Shown: piece after piece, positions 27,175 to 36,144 of the stretch
How the letters are laid out: each line of letters starts with the position of its first letter
Position numbering within the stretch: the stretch's first letter is position 1
Position numbers and translations under genes: made by a program
Origin: FEN-299 sp963727765
GTDB taxonomy: Bacteria; Acidobacteriota; Vicinamibacteria; Vicinamibacterales; Fen-181
Length of the DNA stretch: 64,000 nt
Assembly (NCBI GenBank): GCA_963727765.1
Contig: CAVSGZ010000007.1
Span: 310,001-374,000, forward strand
Direction: 5' to 3'
The notes under the pieces: model-generated
What the model saw: only the letters and a program-made list of their open reading frames with translations
Databases searched by the model: none
Told to the model about the DNA's origin: nothing

Positions 27175-30024
27175 CTACTTCGCGGCCCCGAGATTCACCG
27201 GGGTCGCCGATCCGTAGTAGATCCCGTTGAAGAGGAACTTGAACGTGCCGTGCGGCTGGCCGCGGAAGGTGATCTCCGGCCCGAACAGGAACACCTTGCC
27301 CTTGCCAAGCGCCGCCTCGGCCATCGCCACGCCGCCGTCGAGGTAGTCCTGGCCCCATGCCCAGCCGCTGCGCAGCGGCGTCTTCGAGTCGAACCATGCG
27401 ACCGGTCTGACACCCTTGAGTGCCGCGTCGGGGTCCAGGCGGAACACCGGGTCGTTGTCGTAGAACGCGTCGACCCGGCTGCCCACACCGAAAGCCAGCG
27501 GATCGGTCGGGTCGACAGCCAGCTGGAGGATCGATCCGGGCACGTAGAACTTGTCGGTCCCCAGCCGCCGCTCGCTGCCGTTGGGCTGGCGTTCGACCAA
27601 GTGGTTGCTCACCGCGAGGCCGAAATGGCCCGCGACCGACGTGCCGCTGCCGATGGCGATGATCGTCCCGCCGTTCTCGACGAACTTCCTGAGCTGCGGG
27701 ATGGTCTTGTCGGCGGTGATGCTGCCGACCCAGCTCTTGAATTCGTCCGGGATGCTGGCGGCGTTCCCGCCGAAGCCGCCTCCACCGCCGCGCCTCCCGC
27801 CGCCCTCACTCGAAAACGCCGGGATGCTGCCGCCGGGGAAGATGATCACGTCGTACTTCGCGTTGAGGTCGCCGGCATCGAGCGCCTGGGCGTAAACCAG
27901 CTCGAACGTCGTCGGGAACGCCTGCTCGAACATCCAGCGGATCCACCCGGAATCCATCGAGCCGCCGTAGCGGTCCCAGAGCGCGATGCGCACCGGCTTG
28001 AGCTTGAGCGCCTCGCCGGTCGGGCGAACGGTCACAGCGTCGACCGTGATCCCGAGGTCCGCCGCGATCTTGTCGAGAGCCGCCTTGGTGGTCGCCTTGG
28101 CCGGCACGTAGATGGCGCCGGACGGGTAGGTCATCGCGCCCGCCTTCCACGACGACTTCAGCCAATAGACCTCCTCTTTGGCCGCGAGCAGACGGTTGGT
28201 GGCGACAAACGTGTCGTTCTGCTCGTGGTTGAGCACGTAGCCAACCGCACCCTTCATCGCGACGATCTTGCCCGGGGCGACCTTGATGAGGCCGGGGACC
28301 TTCTCGAACGGTCCGTCGAACCCCTCCAGGATCCGGTCGAACTTCACGCCCATCTGGAAGGCGAGCGTCCATCCCGTCGCGTCGTACGGCGGCCGCGGAG
28401 GCCCGCCCGGGTACGCGATGTCGTCGGGATGATCCTGCGGCTCGAACATGTCCATGATGTGGGGGCGGAAGGCCTGCGCCGCCTTGACCACGTAGGAGCC
28501 GGCTGGGTAGGTCTTGCCCGCGATCTGGAACGCCGCCGTGGCGCGGTGGATCGTGATGCCCGACTTGAGGAGCGCGTTGACGAACTTGGTGGCCGTGAGG
28601 AAGTCCGGCTGGTCCGACGGGATGATGAAGCCGCGCGGGTCGCGCTTGGCCGGGTCGTGCAGCAGATCCCAGTACTTCGCCGGCAGACCGCCGCCTCGGC
28701 CGCCGCCGGCCTGCATCGGGGAGTCTCCGCTCGTGGGACCCTGCTCGCGGGGCGCGGAGGCGCCCATGTCCTTGTTCACCGCGGCCTGCACGGCCGCGAT
28801 CTTCTTCGGCGTGATCGTCCAGGTGTCCTGGCTGCCGCGCTGGATGGAGTTGCGGCCCATCACGTAGCTGCGATAGAGAAACCCCTCGCGATCGCGCGAG
28901 GCCAGGTCGAGGATGGCGCGGTCCGCCGTGATCAGGTACTCGATCGACTGGCGCTGATGCCACACCTGCTGCGGCGCGATGGGGTACGGCTGGTTGCCGT
29001 CCGGGAGCTGTCGCGCGAGGACGAAGGGAATCGTCATCGGCGTCGGGTTCCCGATGATCTCGGTCAGGATGCCGATCTCGTTGTGGAAGTAGGCGGCGGT
29101 CCGAATGCCGCCGTTGAACCAGGTCGAGTAGGACGCGTCGGCCCGCTGGACCGCGCCCGGCTTGCCTTCCACCATGAAGCGCTGGTGCATCGCCGACGCG
29201 ACCACCTCGATCCCCTCCGGGACGAGCGGGTCGTAGTTGTAGTTGAATGGGTCGCGGAACGGCGCGCTGAACAGGACCGTGCCGGCTGGCCCGCTCTGGT
29301 GCTGGTTGTAGACGATCTCCGGGAACCACTCGATGAAGTGCTGGCGCGAGACCGCCTCGGTTTCCGGCTGGTTGACCGCGTAAGAGTCGCGGTTGTCGTC
29401 GTGCCCGATGTACTTCTGGTACAGGCGCGGGATATTCATGTTCCGGGCCTTGGGGTCCGGATTCCGCATGTACCAGTTCGACACGAGATCCATCCCGTCC
29501 GGGTTGATCGGCACGAGCAGCAGGATCACGTCGTTCAGGATCCGCATCGTCTCCGCGTCGGTCCGGCTGGCCATCTGGTAGGCGATCTGGAAGAGGTGCT
29601 GCGAGGGGATGCACTCGGTGGCATGAAGTCCGCTGTCGATCCAGACCACCGCCTTGCCCTCTGCCGCCAGCTTCTTCGCCTGTTCGTCGGTCAGCCCCTC
29701 GGCGTGCGCGAGCCGCTGGGCGATGTCCTTGTAGTGGGCGAGGTTCTTCTGGTTCTCGGGCGAGGTGAAGATCGCCATGATCATGGGGCGGCCCTCTGCC
29801 GTCTTGCCGATCTCGACGAGCTTCATCCGGTCGCTTTCCGTCGCCAGCTTCTCCCAATAGCCCTTCAGCTGGGTGTAGTTCGCCAGCATGTAGTCGTCGC
29901 CGGCGTCGAACCCGAGGAATTCCTTCGGCGTTGTGATCTTTCCCTGCGCCGTCACGCCGGCTGCCAGCAGAAGGACCACGAGCGGCACCAGCGCCACCAG
30001 GCGCCGCGTCAGTTTCACGTTCAT
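27175..30024 (-). CDS. Secreted M14 metallocarboxypeptidase (large form)
   Basis: 949 residues from ATG 30024, chosen because GGAGG lies 7 nt upstream; the ATG at 30030 is too close to it. Signal peptide (LVALVPLVVLLLAAGVTAQ). Catalytic domain: His134 and Glu137 in GLHATE, His242 in NQHQSG, Glu in HNEIGILTE (~325). A Gly-rich low-complexity stretch (GGGRGGG) follows ~470, with another (GGGRRGGGGGFGG) near 775. The C-terminal half is GATase-like (IRIALWDRYGGSMDSGW, YDVIIFPGGS, NGGTIIAIGSG). Same architecture as the 18586-21232 paralogue, but intact. It should cleave peptides outside the cell for nutrition. Confidence 0.9.
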   Translation of the reverse strand: MNVKLTRRLVALVPLVVLLLAAGVTAQGKITTPKEFLGFDAGDDYMLANYTQLKGYWEKLATESDRMKLVEIGKTAEGRPMIMAIFTSPENQKNLAHYKDIAQRLAHAEGLTDEQAKKLAAEGKAVVWIDSGLHATECIPSQHLFQIAYQMASRTDAETMRILNDVILLLVPINPDGMDLVSNWYMRNPDPKARNMNIPRLYQKYIGHDDNRDSYAVNQPETEAVSRQHFIEWFPEIVYNQHQSGPAGTVLFSAPFRDPFNYNYDPLVPEGIEVVASAMHQRFMVEGKPGAVQRADASYSTWFNGGIRTAAYFHNEIGILTEIIGNPTPMTIPFVLARQLPDGNQPYPIAPQQVWHQRQSIEYLITADRAILDLASRDREGFLYRSYVMGRNSIQRGSQDTWTITPKKIAAVQAAVNKDMGASAPREQGPTSGDSPMQAGGGRGGGLPAKYWDLLHDPAKRDPRGFIIPSDQPDFLTATKFVNALLKSGITIHRATAAFQIAGKTYPAGSYVVKAAQAFRPHIMDMFEPQDHPDDIAYPGGPPRPPYDATGWTLAFQMGVKFDRILEGFDGPFEKVPGLIKVAPGKIVAMKGAVGYVLNHEQNDTFVATNRLLAAKEEVYWLKSSWKAGAMTYPSGAIYVPAKATTKAALDKIAADLGITVDAVTVRPTGEALKLKPVRIALWDRYGGSMDSGWIRWMFEQAFPTTFELVYAQALDAGDLNAKYDVIIFPGGSIPAFSSEGGGRRGGGGGFGGNAASIPDEFKSWVGSITADKTIPQLRKFVENGGTIIAIGSGTSVAGHFGLAVSNHLVERQPNGSERRLGTDKFYVPGSILQLAVDPTDPLAFGVGSRVDAFYDNDPVFRLDPDAALKGVRPVAWFDSKTPLRSGWAWGQDYLDGGVAMAEAALGKGKVFLFGPEITFRGQPHGTFKFLFNGIYYGSATPVNLGAAK

Positions 30025-30074
30025 CGACATACCTCCGAGGGGGCGCCGAAACAATAGCAGAAGTCCGAAGATCG

Positions 30075-30144
30075 AATCCAGAATTCCGGTATCGGTGTCT
30101 CATCCTCCAAATTCCGAATCCTGAATCCCGAATCGTGAATCCTG
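30075..30144. repeat. Heptad (7-bp) tandem repeats upstream of the nucleoside kinase
   Basis: Five uninterrupted 7-mers lie at 30110-30144 (AATTCCG, AATCCTG, AATCCCG, AATCGTG, AATCCTG). Two more of the same consensus lie at 30075-30088 (AATCCAG, AATTCCG), after which there is a 21-bp break. The array directly abuts the TATCAT box of the kinase gene. Confidence 0.8.
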
Positions 30145-30150
30145 TATCAT
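30145..30150 (+). promoter_or_regulatory. Predicted -10 box of the nucleoside kinase gene
   Basis: TATCAT ends 9 nt before ATG 30160. There is no Shine-Dalgarno, so a very short or absent leader is expected. It directly follows the heptad repeats. Confidence 0.4.
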
Positions 30151-30159
30151 TGCCCCGTT

Positions 30160-31963
30160 ATGCCGATCCCGCATCCCGACCCCCGCATCCACCCGTCGAT
30201 TCCCCGCACGAACGTCCTGGCGACGTTTCCCGACGGCCGCATCTTCGAGGCCCCAATCGGCACCCCCGTCGGCGACATCGTCCGCGCGAGGGAAGCTCAC
30301 GGGCCCGCGGCGCTCCCGGTGCAGGGGACGCCGTCGCCCGACGATGGGGCGCCGGTGGTGGCGGTGATGCTCAACGGCCGGCTTCGGGAACTCACTGCGC
30401 CGCTGACCGAGGACGGCGACCTCGTGCCGGTAACCACGGCCGAATCCGACGGCGTGCGGATCTACCGCCGGTCGCTGTCGTTCCTGCTGATGACTGCGGC
30501 GGCCGAGGTGTTTCCCGGGGTGGAGGTGAGCATCGAGCACTCGGCGTCGACGATCGGCGGGTACTTCTGCGAGATCAAGGGGCGGGCGCCGTTCACGCAG
30601 GCCGAGCTCAAGAAGGTCGAGGCGCGGATGCGCGCGATCGTCGACAGCGACCTGAAAATTGCGAGAACCAATATGTCGGTCGCCGAGGCGATGGCGCTGT
30701 TTCACGAGCGCGGCGAGGAGGAACGGGTGCGCCTCATGGCGCATCGCGAGAAGGAGACCGTGGTGCTCCACACCTTGTGCGGACGCCAGGACTACTTCCA
30801 GGGGTATATGACGCCATCGACCGGCTGCCTTCGGGTACTTCGCGCTCCAGGCGTTTCCGCCGGGATTCCTGCTGCAGTTTCCGCACCAGAGCCGCCCGAC
30901 CGAGATCGCGCCCTTCGTCCCGTACCCGAAGCTGTTCGCCGTGTTCGAGGAGGCCGGGCACCTGCTGGAGCGGCTGGGCGTGCGCAGCGTCGGCGCGCTC
31001 AACGACGTGATCGCCTCGGGGCGACTGGCCGAGGCCTCGCTCGTCGGCGAGGCGATTCACGAGGCACGCATCTCACGGATCGCGACCGACATCGCCGCGC
31101 AGGGCGACCGGGTCAAGGTCGTCCTCATCGCGGGCCCGTCCTCGTCGGGCAAGACCACCTTCTCGAAGCGGCTGGCCGTGCAGCTGCTGGCCAACGGCAA
31201 GCGGCCGTTTCCGCTCGGGCTCGACGATTACTTCGTGGACCGCGAGCTGACGCCGCGCGACGTCAACGGCCAGTACGACTACGAATGCCTCCGGGCTGTC
31301 GACATCGGCCTGTTCAACGAGCACCTGGTCGGGCTGATGGCCGGCCGACCGGTGCAGTTGCCGCACTACGTGTTCAAGACCGGGCGCCGGGAGGCGGGCG
31401 CGACGGTCACGCTCGGACCAGGCCACATCATCATCGTCGAGGGCATCCACGGGCTGAATCCGGCGCTGGTGCCGGGCGTGCCGCCCGAGCGCATCTACCG
31501 CATCTACGTGTCGGCGCTGACGCAGTTGAACCTCGACCGGCACAACCGGGTGAGCACGACCGACTGCCGGCTCATCCGCCGGATCGTGCGCGACGCGTCG
31601 GGGCGCGGCTACAGCGCGTCGCAGACGCTGCGGCGCTGGGAGTCGGTCACTCGTGGCGAGAAGCAGTACATCTTCCCGTTCCAGGAGAACAGCGACGCCA
31701 TCTTCAACTCGGCGCTGGTGCACGAGCTCGCGGTGCTGCGTCCCCTGGCCGAGCCGCTCTTGCTGCAGGTGCGGCACGAGACGCAGGAATACACGGAGGC
31801 GAACCGGTTGTTGTCCTTTCTGCAGTGGTTCGTGCCGGCCACGGCCGAGCACGTGCCCGACAACTCGATCCTGCGCGAGTTCATTGGCGGGTCGATCATG
31901 GAGAACGTGCGGCTCTGGCAGGAGACCCCGGCCGGGAACGCGGCTGCCAGGCCGGGCAATTGA
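30160..31963 (+). CDS. Nucleoside (uridine) kinase with N-terminal TGS/ThrRS-like domains, interrupted by a +1 frameshift
   Basis: About 600 residues after removing one G from GGG at 30833-30835, which restores STGCLR|YFALQAFPPGF. Residues ~15-90 form a TGS domain (FPDGRIFEAPIGTPVGDIV). Residues ~100-230 resemble the ThrRS editing-adjacent domain (IEHSASTIGGYFCEIKG). The C-terminal PRK/Udk kinase domain begins ~320 with Walker A GPSSSGKTTFSKRL and continues LDDYFVDRELTPRD, DYECLRAVD, VEGIHGLNPAL and DNSILREFIGGS. This known architecture is annotated as nucleoside kinase; it phosphorylates uridine/cytidine or a relative. Both halves are otherwise intact, so the break may be a sequence error. 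Two gene callers' ORFs (before and after ~30840) are one gene. Confidence 0.82.
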
Positions 31964-32013
31964 CGCGCGGCACCCAACTGGGGTTACCTGTTACAGGGAC
32001 GAAGCAGGGGGAA

Positions 32014-32048
32014 GTGAGAAGTACGAAGTGCGACGTACGACGTGAGGC
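32014..32048. repeat. Heptad (7-bp) tandem repeats downstream of the nucleoside kinase
   Basis: Five 7-mers in exact register: GTGAGAA, GTACGAA, GTGCGAC, GTACGAC, GTGAGGC (consensus GTRMGRM). Like the upstream array, the uninterrupted block is exactly 35 bp. It lies between the kinase stop and the ribosome site of the next gene. Confidence 0.75.
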
Positions 32049-32064
32049 GCAAAGGAGCGAGCAT

Positions 32065-32550
32065 ATGCCGGCCACACCGACCCGTGAAGAGGCTATCCGG
32101 ACGTTCGCCGCGATGATCGGTGGCATCCCGGTGGCGATGCTGACCACGACGGGCATGGGCCGCCTGCGGAGCCGCCCGATGGTCACCCAGCGCCTCCCGT
32201 TCGACGGGTTTCTGTGGTTCCCCACGGCGCGCGCGGCGGGCAAGACGAGCGAGATCCGCGACCGACAGTCGGTCCACGTCACCTTCGTTTCCCCGTTGGA
32301 CAATCGCTATGTATGGGCATCGGGCACCGCCGAGGTGGTCGACGATGCCGCGATGTTGAAGCGGCTGTGGCACGCGGGATACCTGCCGTGGCTGCCGGGC
32401 GGGCCCGATGACCCGACGACCGCGCTCGTCAAGGTGCGCGTCGAGGAAGCGGAGTACTGGGATCACGCGGCCGGGAAGATGGTGAGGCTGGGCCGCTTCG
32501 TCGAGCCTGGTGCCACGTTTCACGAGATGTCGCCCGACAGCGGGATCTGA
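32065..32550 (+). CDS. Pyridoxamine-5'-phosphate-oxidase-like split-barrel protein (general stress protein 26 type)
   Basis: 161 residues, ATG 32065 with AAAGGAG upstream. Flavin-binding split barrel: AMIGGIPVAMLTTTGMGRLRSRPM (~12), GFLWFPTARAAGKTSEIRDRQSVHVTFVSP (~50), YVWASGTAEVVDDAAMLKRLW and PTTALVKVRVEEAEYWD. This matches the pfam16242/GSP26 group, which binds FMN or F420 rather than acting as true PdxH. Function is not established. It could also be read in frame with the kinase N-terminus as one long ORF, but that is an artefact of the frameshift. Confidence 0.85.
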   Translation: MPATPTREEAIRTFAAMIGGIPVAMLTTTGMGRLRSRPMVTQRLPFDGFLWFPTARAAGKTSEIRDRQSVHVTFVSPLDNRYVWASGTAEVVDDAAMLKRLWHAGYLPWLPGGPDDPTTALVKVRVEEAEYWDHAAGKMVRLGRFVEPGATFHEMSPDSGI

Positions 32551-32580
32551 ATACACACCCCACCGGTCGGCGCCCGCCCG

Positions 32581-33009
32581 ATGCTGCGGGCAGGAGTAGT
32601 CGTGGAGGAACAGAGGCCTGAGGCCACGTCCGACGATGTCACCGCGCTGCGAGCGAAGGCCCAGACGATCGGCGTTCCCGTCGCCCGCCGGCATATCTTC
32701 CTCTGTTGCGATCAGACCGCCCCGAAATGCTGCAGCCTCGAGCGGGGGCTGGCCGCGTGGACGTACCTCAAGCGGCGGCTGGCCGAACTCGGGTTGTCCG
32801 AGCAGGGCGGCATCCTCCGGTCCAGGGCGAACTGCCTGAGAGTCTGCGCGGGCGGACCAGTCGCGGTCGTCTACCCGGAGGGCGCCTGGTACCACCATTG
32901 CGATCCGCCGGTGCTCGAGCGGATCATCCAGGAACACCTGGTCGGCGGCCGGATCGTCGACGACCACCTCATCACTTGCCACCCCCTGGGCGCCGATTCA
33001 CGCGAGTGA
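32581..33009 (+). CDS. Thioredoxin-like [2Fe-2S] ferredoxin
   Basis: 142 residues. Cysteines are spaced as in the thioredoxin-fold ferredoxin family (NuoE C-domain / Azotobacter FeSII-like): HIFLCCDQTAPKCC (~38-51), RSRANCLRVCAGGP (~81-94), PVAVVYPEGAWYHHCDPPVLERIIQEHL. The C-terminal segment is the family's closing helix. It is probably a small electron carrier. The start at ATG 32581 has no clear ribosome site; a later start near 32602 (GTG) is possible without affecting the domain. Confidence 0.85.
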   Translation: MLRAGVVVEEQRPEATSDDVTALRAKAQTIGVPVARRHIFLCCDQTAPKCCSLERGLAAWTYLKRRLAELGLSEQGGILRSRANCLRVCAGGPVAVVYPEGAWYHHCDPPVLERIIQEHLVGGRIVDDHLITCHPLGADSRE

Positions 33010-33072
33010 TCGCCGCGCGTCGCGGGCGCGGGCCGGTGTTCCCGCTCGACGTTTCGCCCGGGTTCTAGCAAC

Positions 33073-33873
33073 CTACCACTTCGCTTGCGACCCCCAGACG
33101 CTGTGCGGGATGGCGAAGACCGTCATGGTCACGACGGCGGCCAGGACAATCATCAGCCTGGCATCCTGCTTGCGGAACAGCTGCGCAGCCGCCGGAATCC
33201 ACGCGACGACTGCGATGAGCGTCTTGTTGTCGGTGAGATCGTAGCCCCAGGGAATCCCGGTCCAGAAGGCGCCGAACGCGAGCTTCTGCACGAGGGGGCC
33301 GAGCCCGAAGCCTCCGAAGAGCAGCAGGGACACGGCCATCAAGCCCGCGAAGCGCGTGGTCCCGCCGAACACCGCCGCCAGCGCCGCGCGCGTGGCGAAC
33401 AGCATGCCGAAAAACATGGCGGCCACGTGAGGCAGGAGGATCCACGGCGGCACGTCGCCCTTGAAGCGCGCGACGGCGGGGGGGTCGGGGATCGACACGC
33501 GGCCGCCGCCCTCCCTGGTGAGGAGGACCCGGTATTCGAGTTTGCCCGCCATAGGCATGAGCGGCTCAGGCGCCGGGGGGATCGCCGTCTCGAGACTGTC
33601 ACCCTTCCGCGTCATGGGCAGTGTCTGCCAGGGTTCGGCGGTCGGAAAATGCCGCCACTGGACCGCGCCCGTCACGGCCGCATCAGGGACCTTCACGACC
33701 ACCGGCATGCGGTCCGTGATGCTGTTGGTGCGCTCGAGGCGGTAGGCGATGGTCTGCCCAGCCAGGACCGTCTGGCTCTTGATCGGGTAGGTCGGGCCGG
33801 ACCATCGCTGCCACACGGCGGAGACAAGCGTCAGGACGACCGCGACGGTCCACTGGACCGAGGGTGTGCGCAT
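33073..33873 (-). CDS. Membrane protein of unknown function
   Basis: 266 residues. An N-terminal signal anchor is followed by a soluble extracytoplasmic beta-rich domain (~25-150: SQTVLAGQTIAYRLERTNSITDRMPVVVKV, LEYRVLLTREGG), then about four transmembrane helices (~155-262: PHVAAMFFGMLFATRAALAAVFGG, LMAVSLLLFGGFGLG, IAVVAWIPAAAQL, LMIVLAAVVTMTVFAIPHS). AGGAG precedes ATG 33873. Not recognised. The layout of an external sensor-like domain on a small membrane bundle is visible, but no function can be assigned. Confidence 0.75.
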   Translation of the reverse strand: MRTPSVQWTVAVVLTLVSAVWQRWSGPTYPIKSQTVLAGQTIAYRLERTNSITDRMPVVVKVPDAAVTGAVQWRHFPTAEPWQTLPMTRKGDSLETAIPPAPEPLMPMAGKLEYRVLLTREGGGRVSIPDPPAVARFKGDVPPWILLPHVAAMFFGMLFATRAALAAVFGGTTRFAGLMAVSLLLFGGFGLGPLVQKLAFGAFWTGIPWGYDLTDNKTLIAVVAWIPAAAQLFRKQDARLMIVLAAVVTMTVFAIPHSVWGSQAKW

Positions 33874-33938
33874 CGGGGACTCCTGTGTCGTGAATACCGG
33901 GCGGAGAGTGTAGCACGACCTGCCGGCCGTCGTGCCGC

Positions 33939-33966
33939 GGGGGTCGGAGCGGATGCTCCGACCCCC
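33939..33966 (-). terminator. Terminator hairpin of pepD
   Basis: GGGGGTCGGAGC-GGAT-GCTCCGACCCCC: a perfect 12-bp stem with a 4-nt loop, 8 nt past the pepD stop codon on the minus strand. There is no T-tract after it. Confidence 0.7.
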
Positions 33967-33974
33967 GTCCGGAT

Positions 33975-35426
33975 CTACTCAACGCGATTCAGGATGCCGA
34001 GCAGGAAGTCATAGAACTTCCCGACCGTGTCGATGTAGAGATGCTCGTTGGGCGAGTGCACCTCACGCATCGTCGGGCCGAAGGAGACCATGTCCATGCC
34101 CGGGTACTTCTCGCCGATGATGCCGCACTCGAGGCCGGCGTGCACGGCTTTGATCTCCGGGTCCTTGCCGTAGAGGGACTGGTAGGTCTCCCGCGCGAGC
34201 TTGAGGATCGGTGACGCCATGTCCGGCTTCCAGCCCGGATAGCCGTCGGAGCCGGCCGCGGTGGCCCCGGCCAGCACCAGGACGGCTCGGACCATCTGCG
34301 AGGCTTCCTCGATTTCCGAGGCGACCGAGCTCCGCTGGCTCGTCTGCACGGTGATGGTCTTCTTGTCGGTCTGGACAATGGCGAGATTGGTCGAGGTCTC
34401 GACGAGGCCGGGAATGTCGGCGCTCATCTTGAGCACGCCGTGGGGAAGGCCGGCCAGCGCCAGCAGGACCTTCTTCTGCAGTCCCCTCGTGAAGACCTTG
34501 CGCACGTTCTTCTGCGGCTCGCAAGCGATGACCAGGTCGGGCTCGACGGTGGCGAACTCGGCCCGCATGACCGTGTTCATCTGTCCCACGAGATCCGCGG
34601 CCGCACCGGCCTTCGGCTTGGGGAGCCAGAACACCGCCTCAGCCTCGCGCGGGATGGCGTTGCGCTTGTTGCCGCCCTCGATCTTCGCGACCCTGGCGCC
34701 GAGCGCGGAGAGACAGATCAGGGCCCGCGTCAGCATCTTGAGCGCGTTGCCGCGGCCGGTGTGAATCTCCAGTCCGGAGTGCCCGCCCTTGAGCCCCTTG
34801 ACCGTCAACTGCCACCCGTTCCCGCCGGCCGGTGCATCGTCCCACGCCGCCGCCCAGGTGCCGGTGTGGTCGCGCCCGCCCGAGCAGCCGACATACAACT
34901 CGCCTTCGTCCTCGGAATCGAGGTTCAGGAGGATCTTGCTCTGCAGGAACCCCGGCTGCAGGTTGTTCGCGCCGGTCAGTCCGGTCTCCTCATCGACCGT
35001 GAAGAGAAACTCGAGAGGACCGTGCACGAGGCGCTTGTCTTCCATGATCGCCAGGCAAGTGGCGACGGCAATGCCGTTGTCGGCGCCCAGCGTCGTCCCC
35101 TTGGCGCAGATGAAGTTGTCCTTCCGCACCAGTTCGATCGGATCCTTGAGGAAGTCGTGGACCGTGTCCTTGTTCTTCTCGCAGACCATGTCCATGTGGC
35201 CCTGCAGGCACACCCCCGGCACCGACTCGCGCCCCTTCGAGGCCGCTTTTCTCGCCACGACGTTGCCCACGGCGTCCTGCTGCGCCTCGAGCCCGAGCTT
35301 CTTCGCGGTGGCGAAGAGGTAGGCGCCGATGGCCTTCTCGTTCTTCGACCCGCGCGGGATCCGGCTGATCTCGGCGAAGTACTTCCACACGAGCGCCGGG
35401 GTGAGACCGTCGATTGCGTTCGCCAT
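33975..35426 (-). CDS. pepD: Aminoacyl-histidine dipeptidase (peptidase D, M20C)
   Basis: 483 residues, full length for PepD. It hydrolyses Xaa-His and other dipeptides using two zinc ions. Ligand motifs: LQGHMDMVCEKN (~74, His and Asp), GTTLGADNGIAVA (~113), DEETGLTGANNL (~145, catalytic and ligand Glu), SEDEGELYVGCSGG (~170) and near the end HAGLECGIIGEKYPGMDMVSFGP. The lid domain holds GGHSGLEIHTGRGNALK. Start ATG 35426 follows GAGGAG. Cytoplasmic; it would finish peptides released by the exported M14 peptidases (inference). Confidence 0.94.
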   Translation of the reverse strand: MANAIDGLTPALVWKYFAEISRIPRGSKNEKAIGAYLFATAKKLGLEAQQDAVGNVVARKAASKGRESVPGVCLQGHMDMVCEKNKDTVHDFLKDPIELVRKDNFICAKGTTLGADNGIAVATCLAIMEDKRLVHGPLEFLFTVDEETGLTGANNLQPGFLQSKILLNLDSEDEGELYVGCSGGRDHTGTWAAAWDDAPAGGNGWQLTVKGLKGGHSGLEIHTGRGNALKMLTRALICLSALGARVAKIEGGNKRNAIPREAEAVFWLPKPKAGAAADLVGQMNTVMRAEFATVEPDLVIACEPQKNVRKVFTRGLQKKVLLALAGLPHGVLKMSADIPGLVETSTNLAIVQTDKKTITVQTSQRSSVASEIEEASQMVRAVLVLAGATAAGSDGYPGWKPDMASPILKLARETYQSLYGKDPEIKAVHAGLECGIIGEKYPGMDMVSFGPTMREVHSPNEHLYIDTVGKFYDFLLGILNRVE

Positions 35427-35530
35427 GACTGACTCCTCTATGAAGGCCGTTCTGGGTGTGGCTCGCGAGAACTCTCGAATCGCAGCCTGTGGATCCTCGC
35501 AAGCGTAGGGCAAGAGGGGCGGGAAGGGCA

Positions 35531-35555
35531 AGCCGGCGCCGCTTGGGCGCCGGCT
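35531..35555 (-). terminator. Terminator hairpin after the NTF2-like gene
   Basis: AGCCGGCGCC-GCTTG-GGCGCCGGCT: a perfect 10-bp stem, 13 nt past the stop of the NTF2-like gene on the minus strand and upstream of pepD. Confidence 0.65.
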
Positions 35556-35568
35556 CTCGTGCGGGTCG

Positions 35569-36144
35569 TTACATTCCCCACTCCGGCTGGTCCAGGATCG
35601 TCTTGGTCGGGCCGAGCTGTTCGCGCGACTTCATCTTCCAGCTGTCGCCGGCCCTGACCCAGCTGTCGTCGAACCGAGTGACCTCAGTGAGCGTGTGCGT
35701 GGCTCCCCGGACGCCGTAACGCCCTTCCGTGTCCACGATCGTGCGGACGGCCGCCACGGTCACCAGGGCCGTGACGCCACCGGGCACCGGCGTGATCGAG
35801 CCGATCCGCTGAGTCGTGAAATCGGAGGCCGGCGCCTGCGCAGCACGCGCGCTCACCTGCGCCTGCGTGAACCGCTGGCCGTTCGTGTCGATCAATACCC
35901 AGTCGGCCGTGAAGAGGGTCTCGTCGAAGAGCTGGACGTCCCCCGCGCTCATCGAGGGGACGTAGATCTCGCTCATCTCGTCGTACATGCCCTGCAGTTC
36001 AACGTCGGCATCGAAGGTGCCTCCATGGGGCACCCGGAGGTGGGGAAAGAGGCTGATTGCCGATGCGGGCGAGCCGTTGAGCGCCACGCCCAGCGCGGCC
36101 AGCACGACCGCCAGCGCCAGGCGACTACCAGTCCACCGGTCCAT
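35569..36144 (-). CDS. Exported SnoaL/NTF2-like protein (DUF4440 type)
   Basis: 191 residues. Signal peptide (RLALAVVLAALGVALNGSPASA), then a single alpha+beta barrel: LQGMYDEMSEIYVPSMSAGDVQLFDETLFTADWVLIDTNGQRFT (~50-95) and VTRFDDSWVRAGDSWKMKSREQL (~155-178), where the final W-x-(hydrophobic)-x-S-R-E/Q strand is the mark of SnoaL-like/DUF4440 proteins. Function unknown; members include enzymes and ligand binders. ATG 36144 follows GGAGG. A GC-rich hairpin (36180-36198) lies in its presumptive leader. Confidence 0.75.
   Translation of the reverse strand: MDRWTGSRLALAVVLAALGVALNGSPASAISLFPHLRVPHGGTFDADVELQGMYDEMSEIYVPSMSAGDVQLFDETLFTADWVLIDTNGQRFTQAQVSARAAQAPASDFTTQRIGSITPVPGGVTALVTVAAVRTIVDTEGRYGVRGATHTLTEVTRFDDSWVRAGDSWKMKSREQLGPTKTILDQPEWGM

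Noticed and set aside
27040..30057. 1005-codon open frame on the plus strand opposite the M14 peptidase
   Set aside because: GC-rich antisense shadow: composition is Arg/Val/Asp/His-rich without any domain, while the minus strand encodes a complete M14 peptidase.
30833..30835. Programmed ribosomal frameshift in the nucleoside kinase
   Set aside because: No slippery heptamer, internal ribosome site or stop codon placed as in known programmed sites; the same +1 G/C pattern appears in unrelated genes, favouring sequence error.
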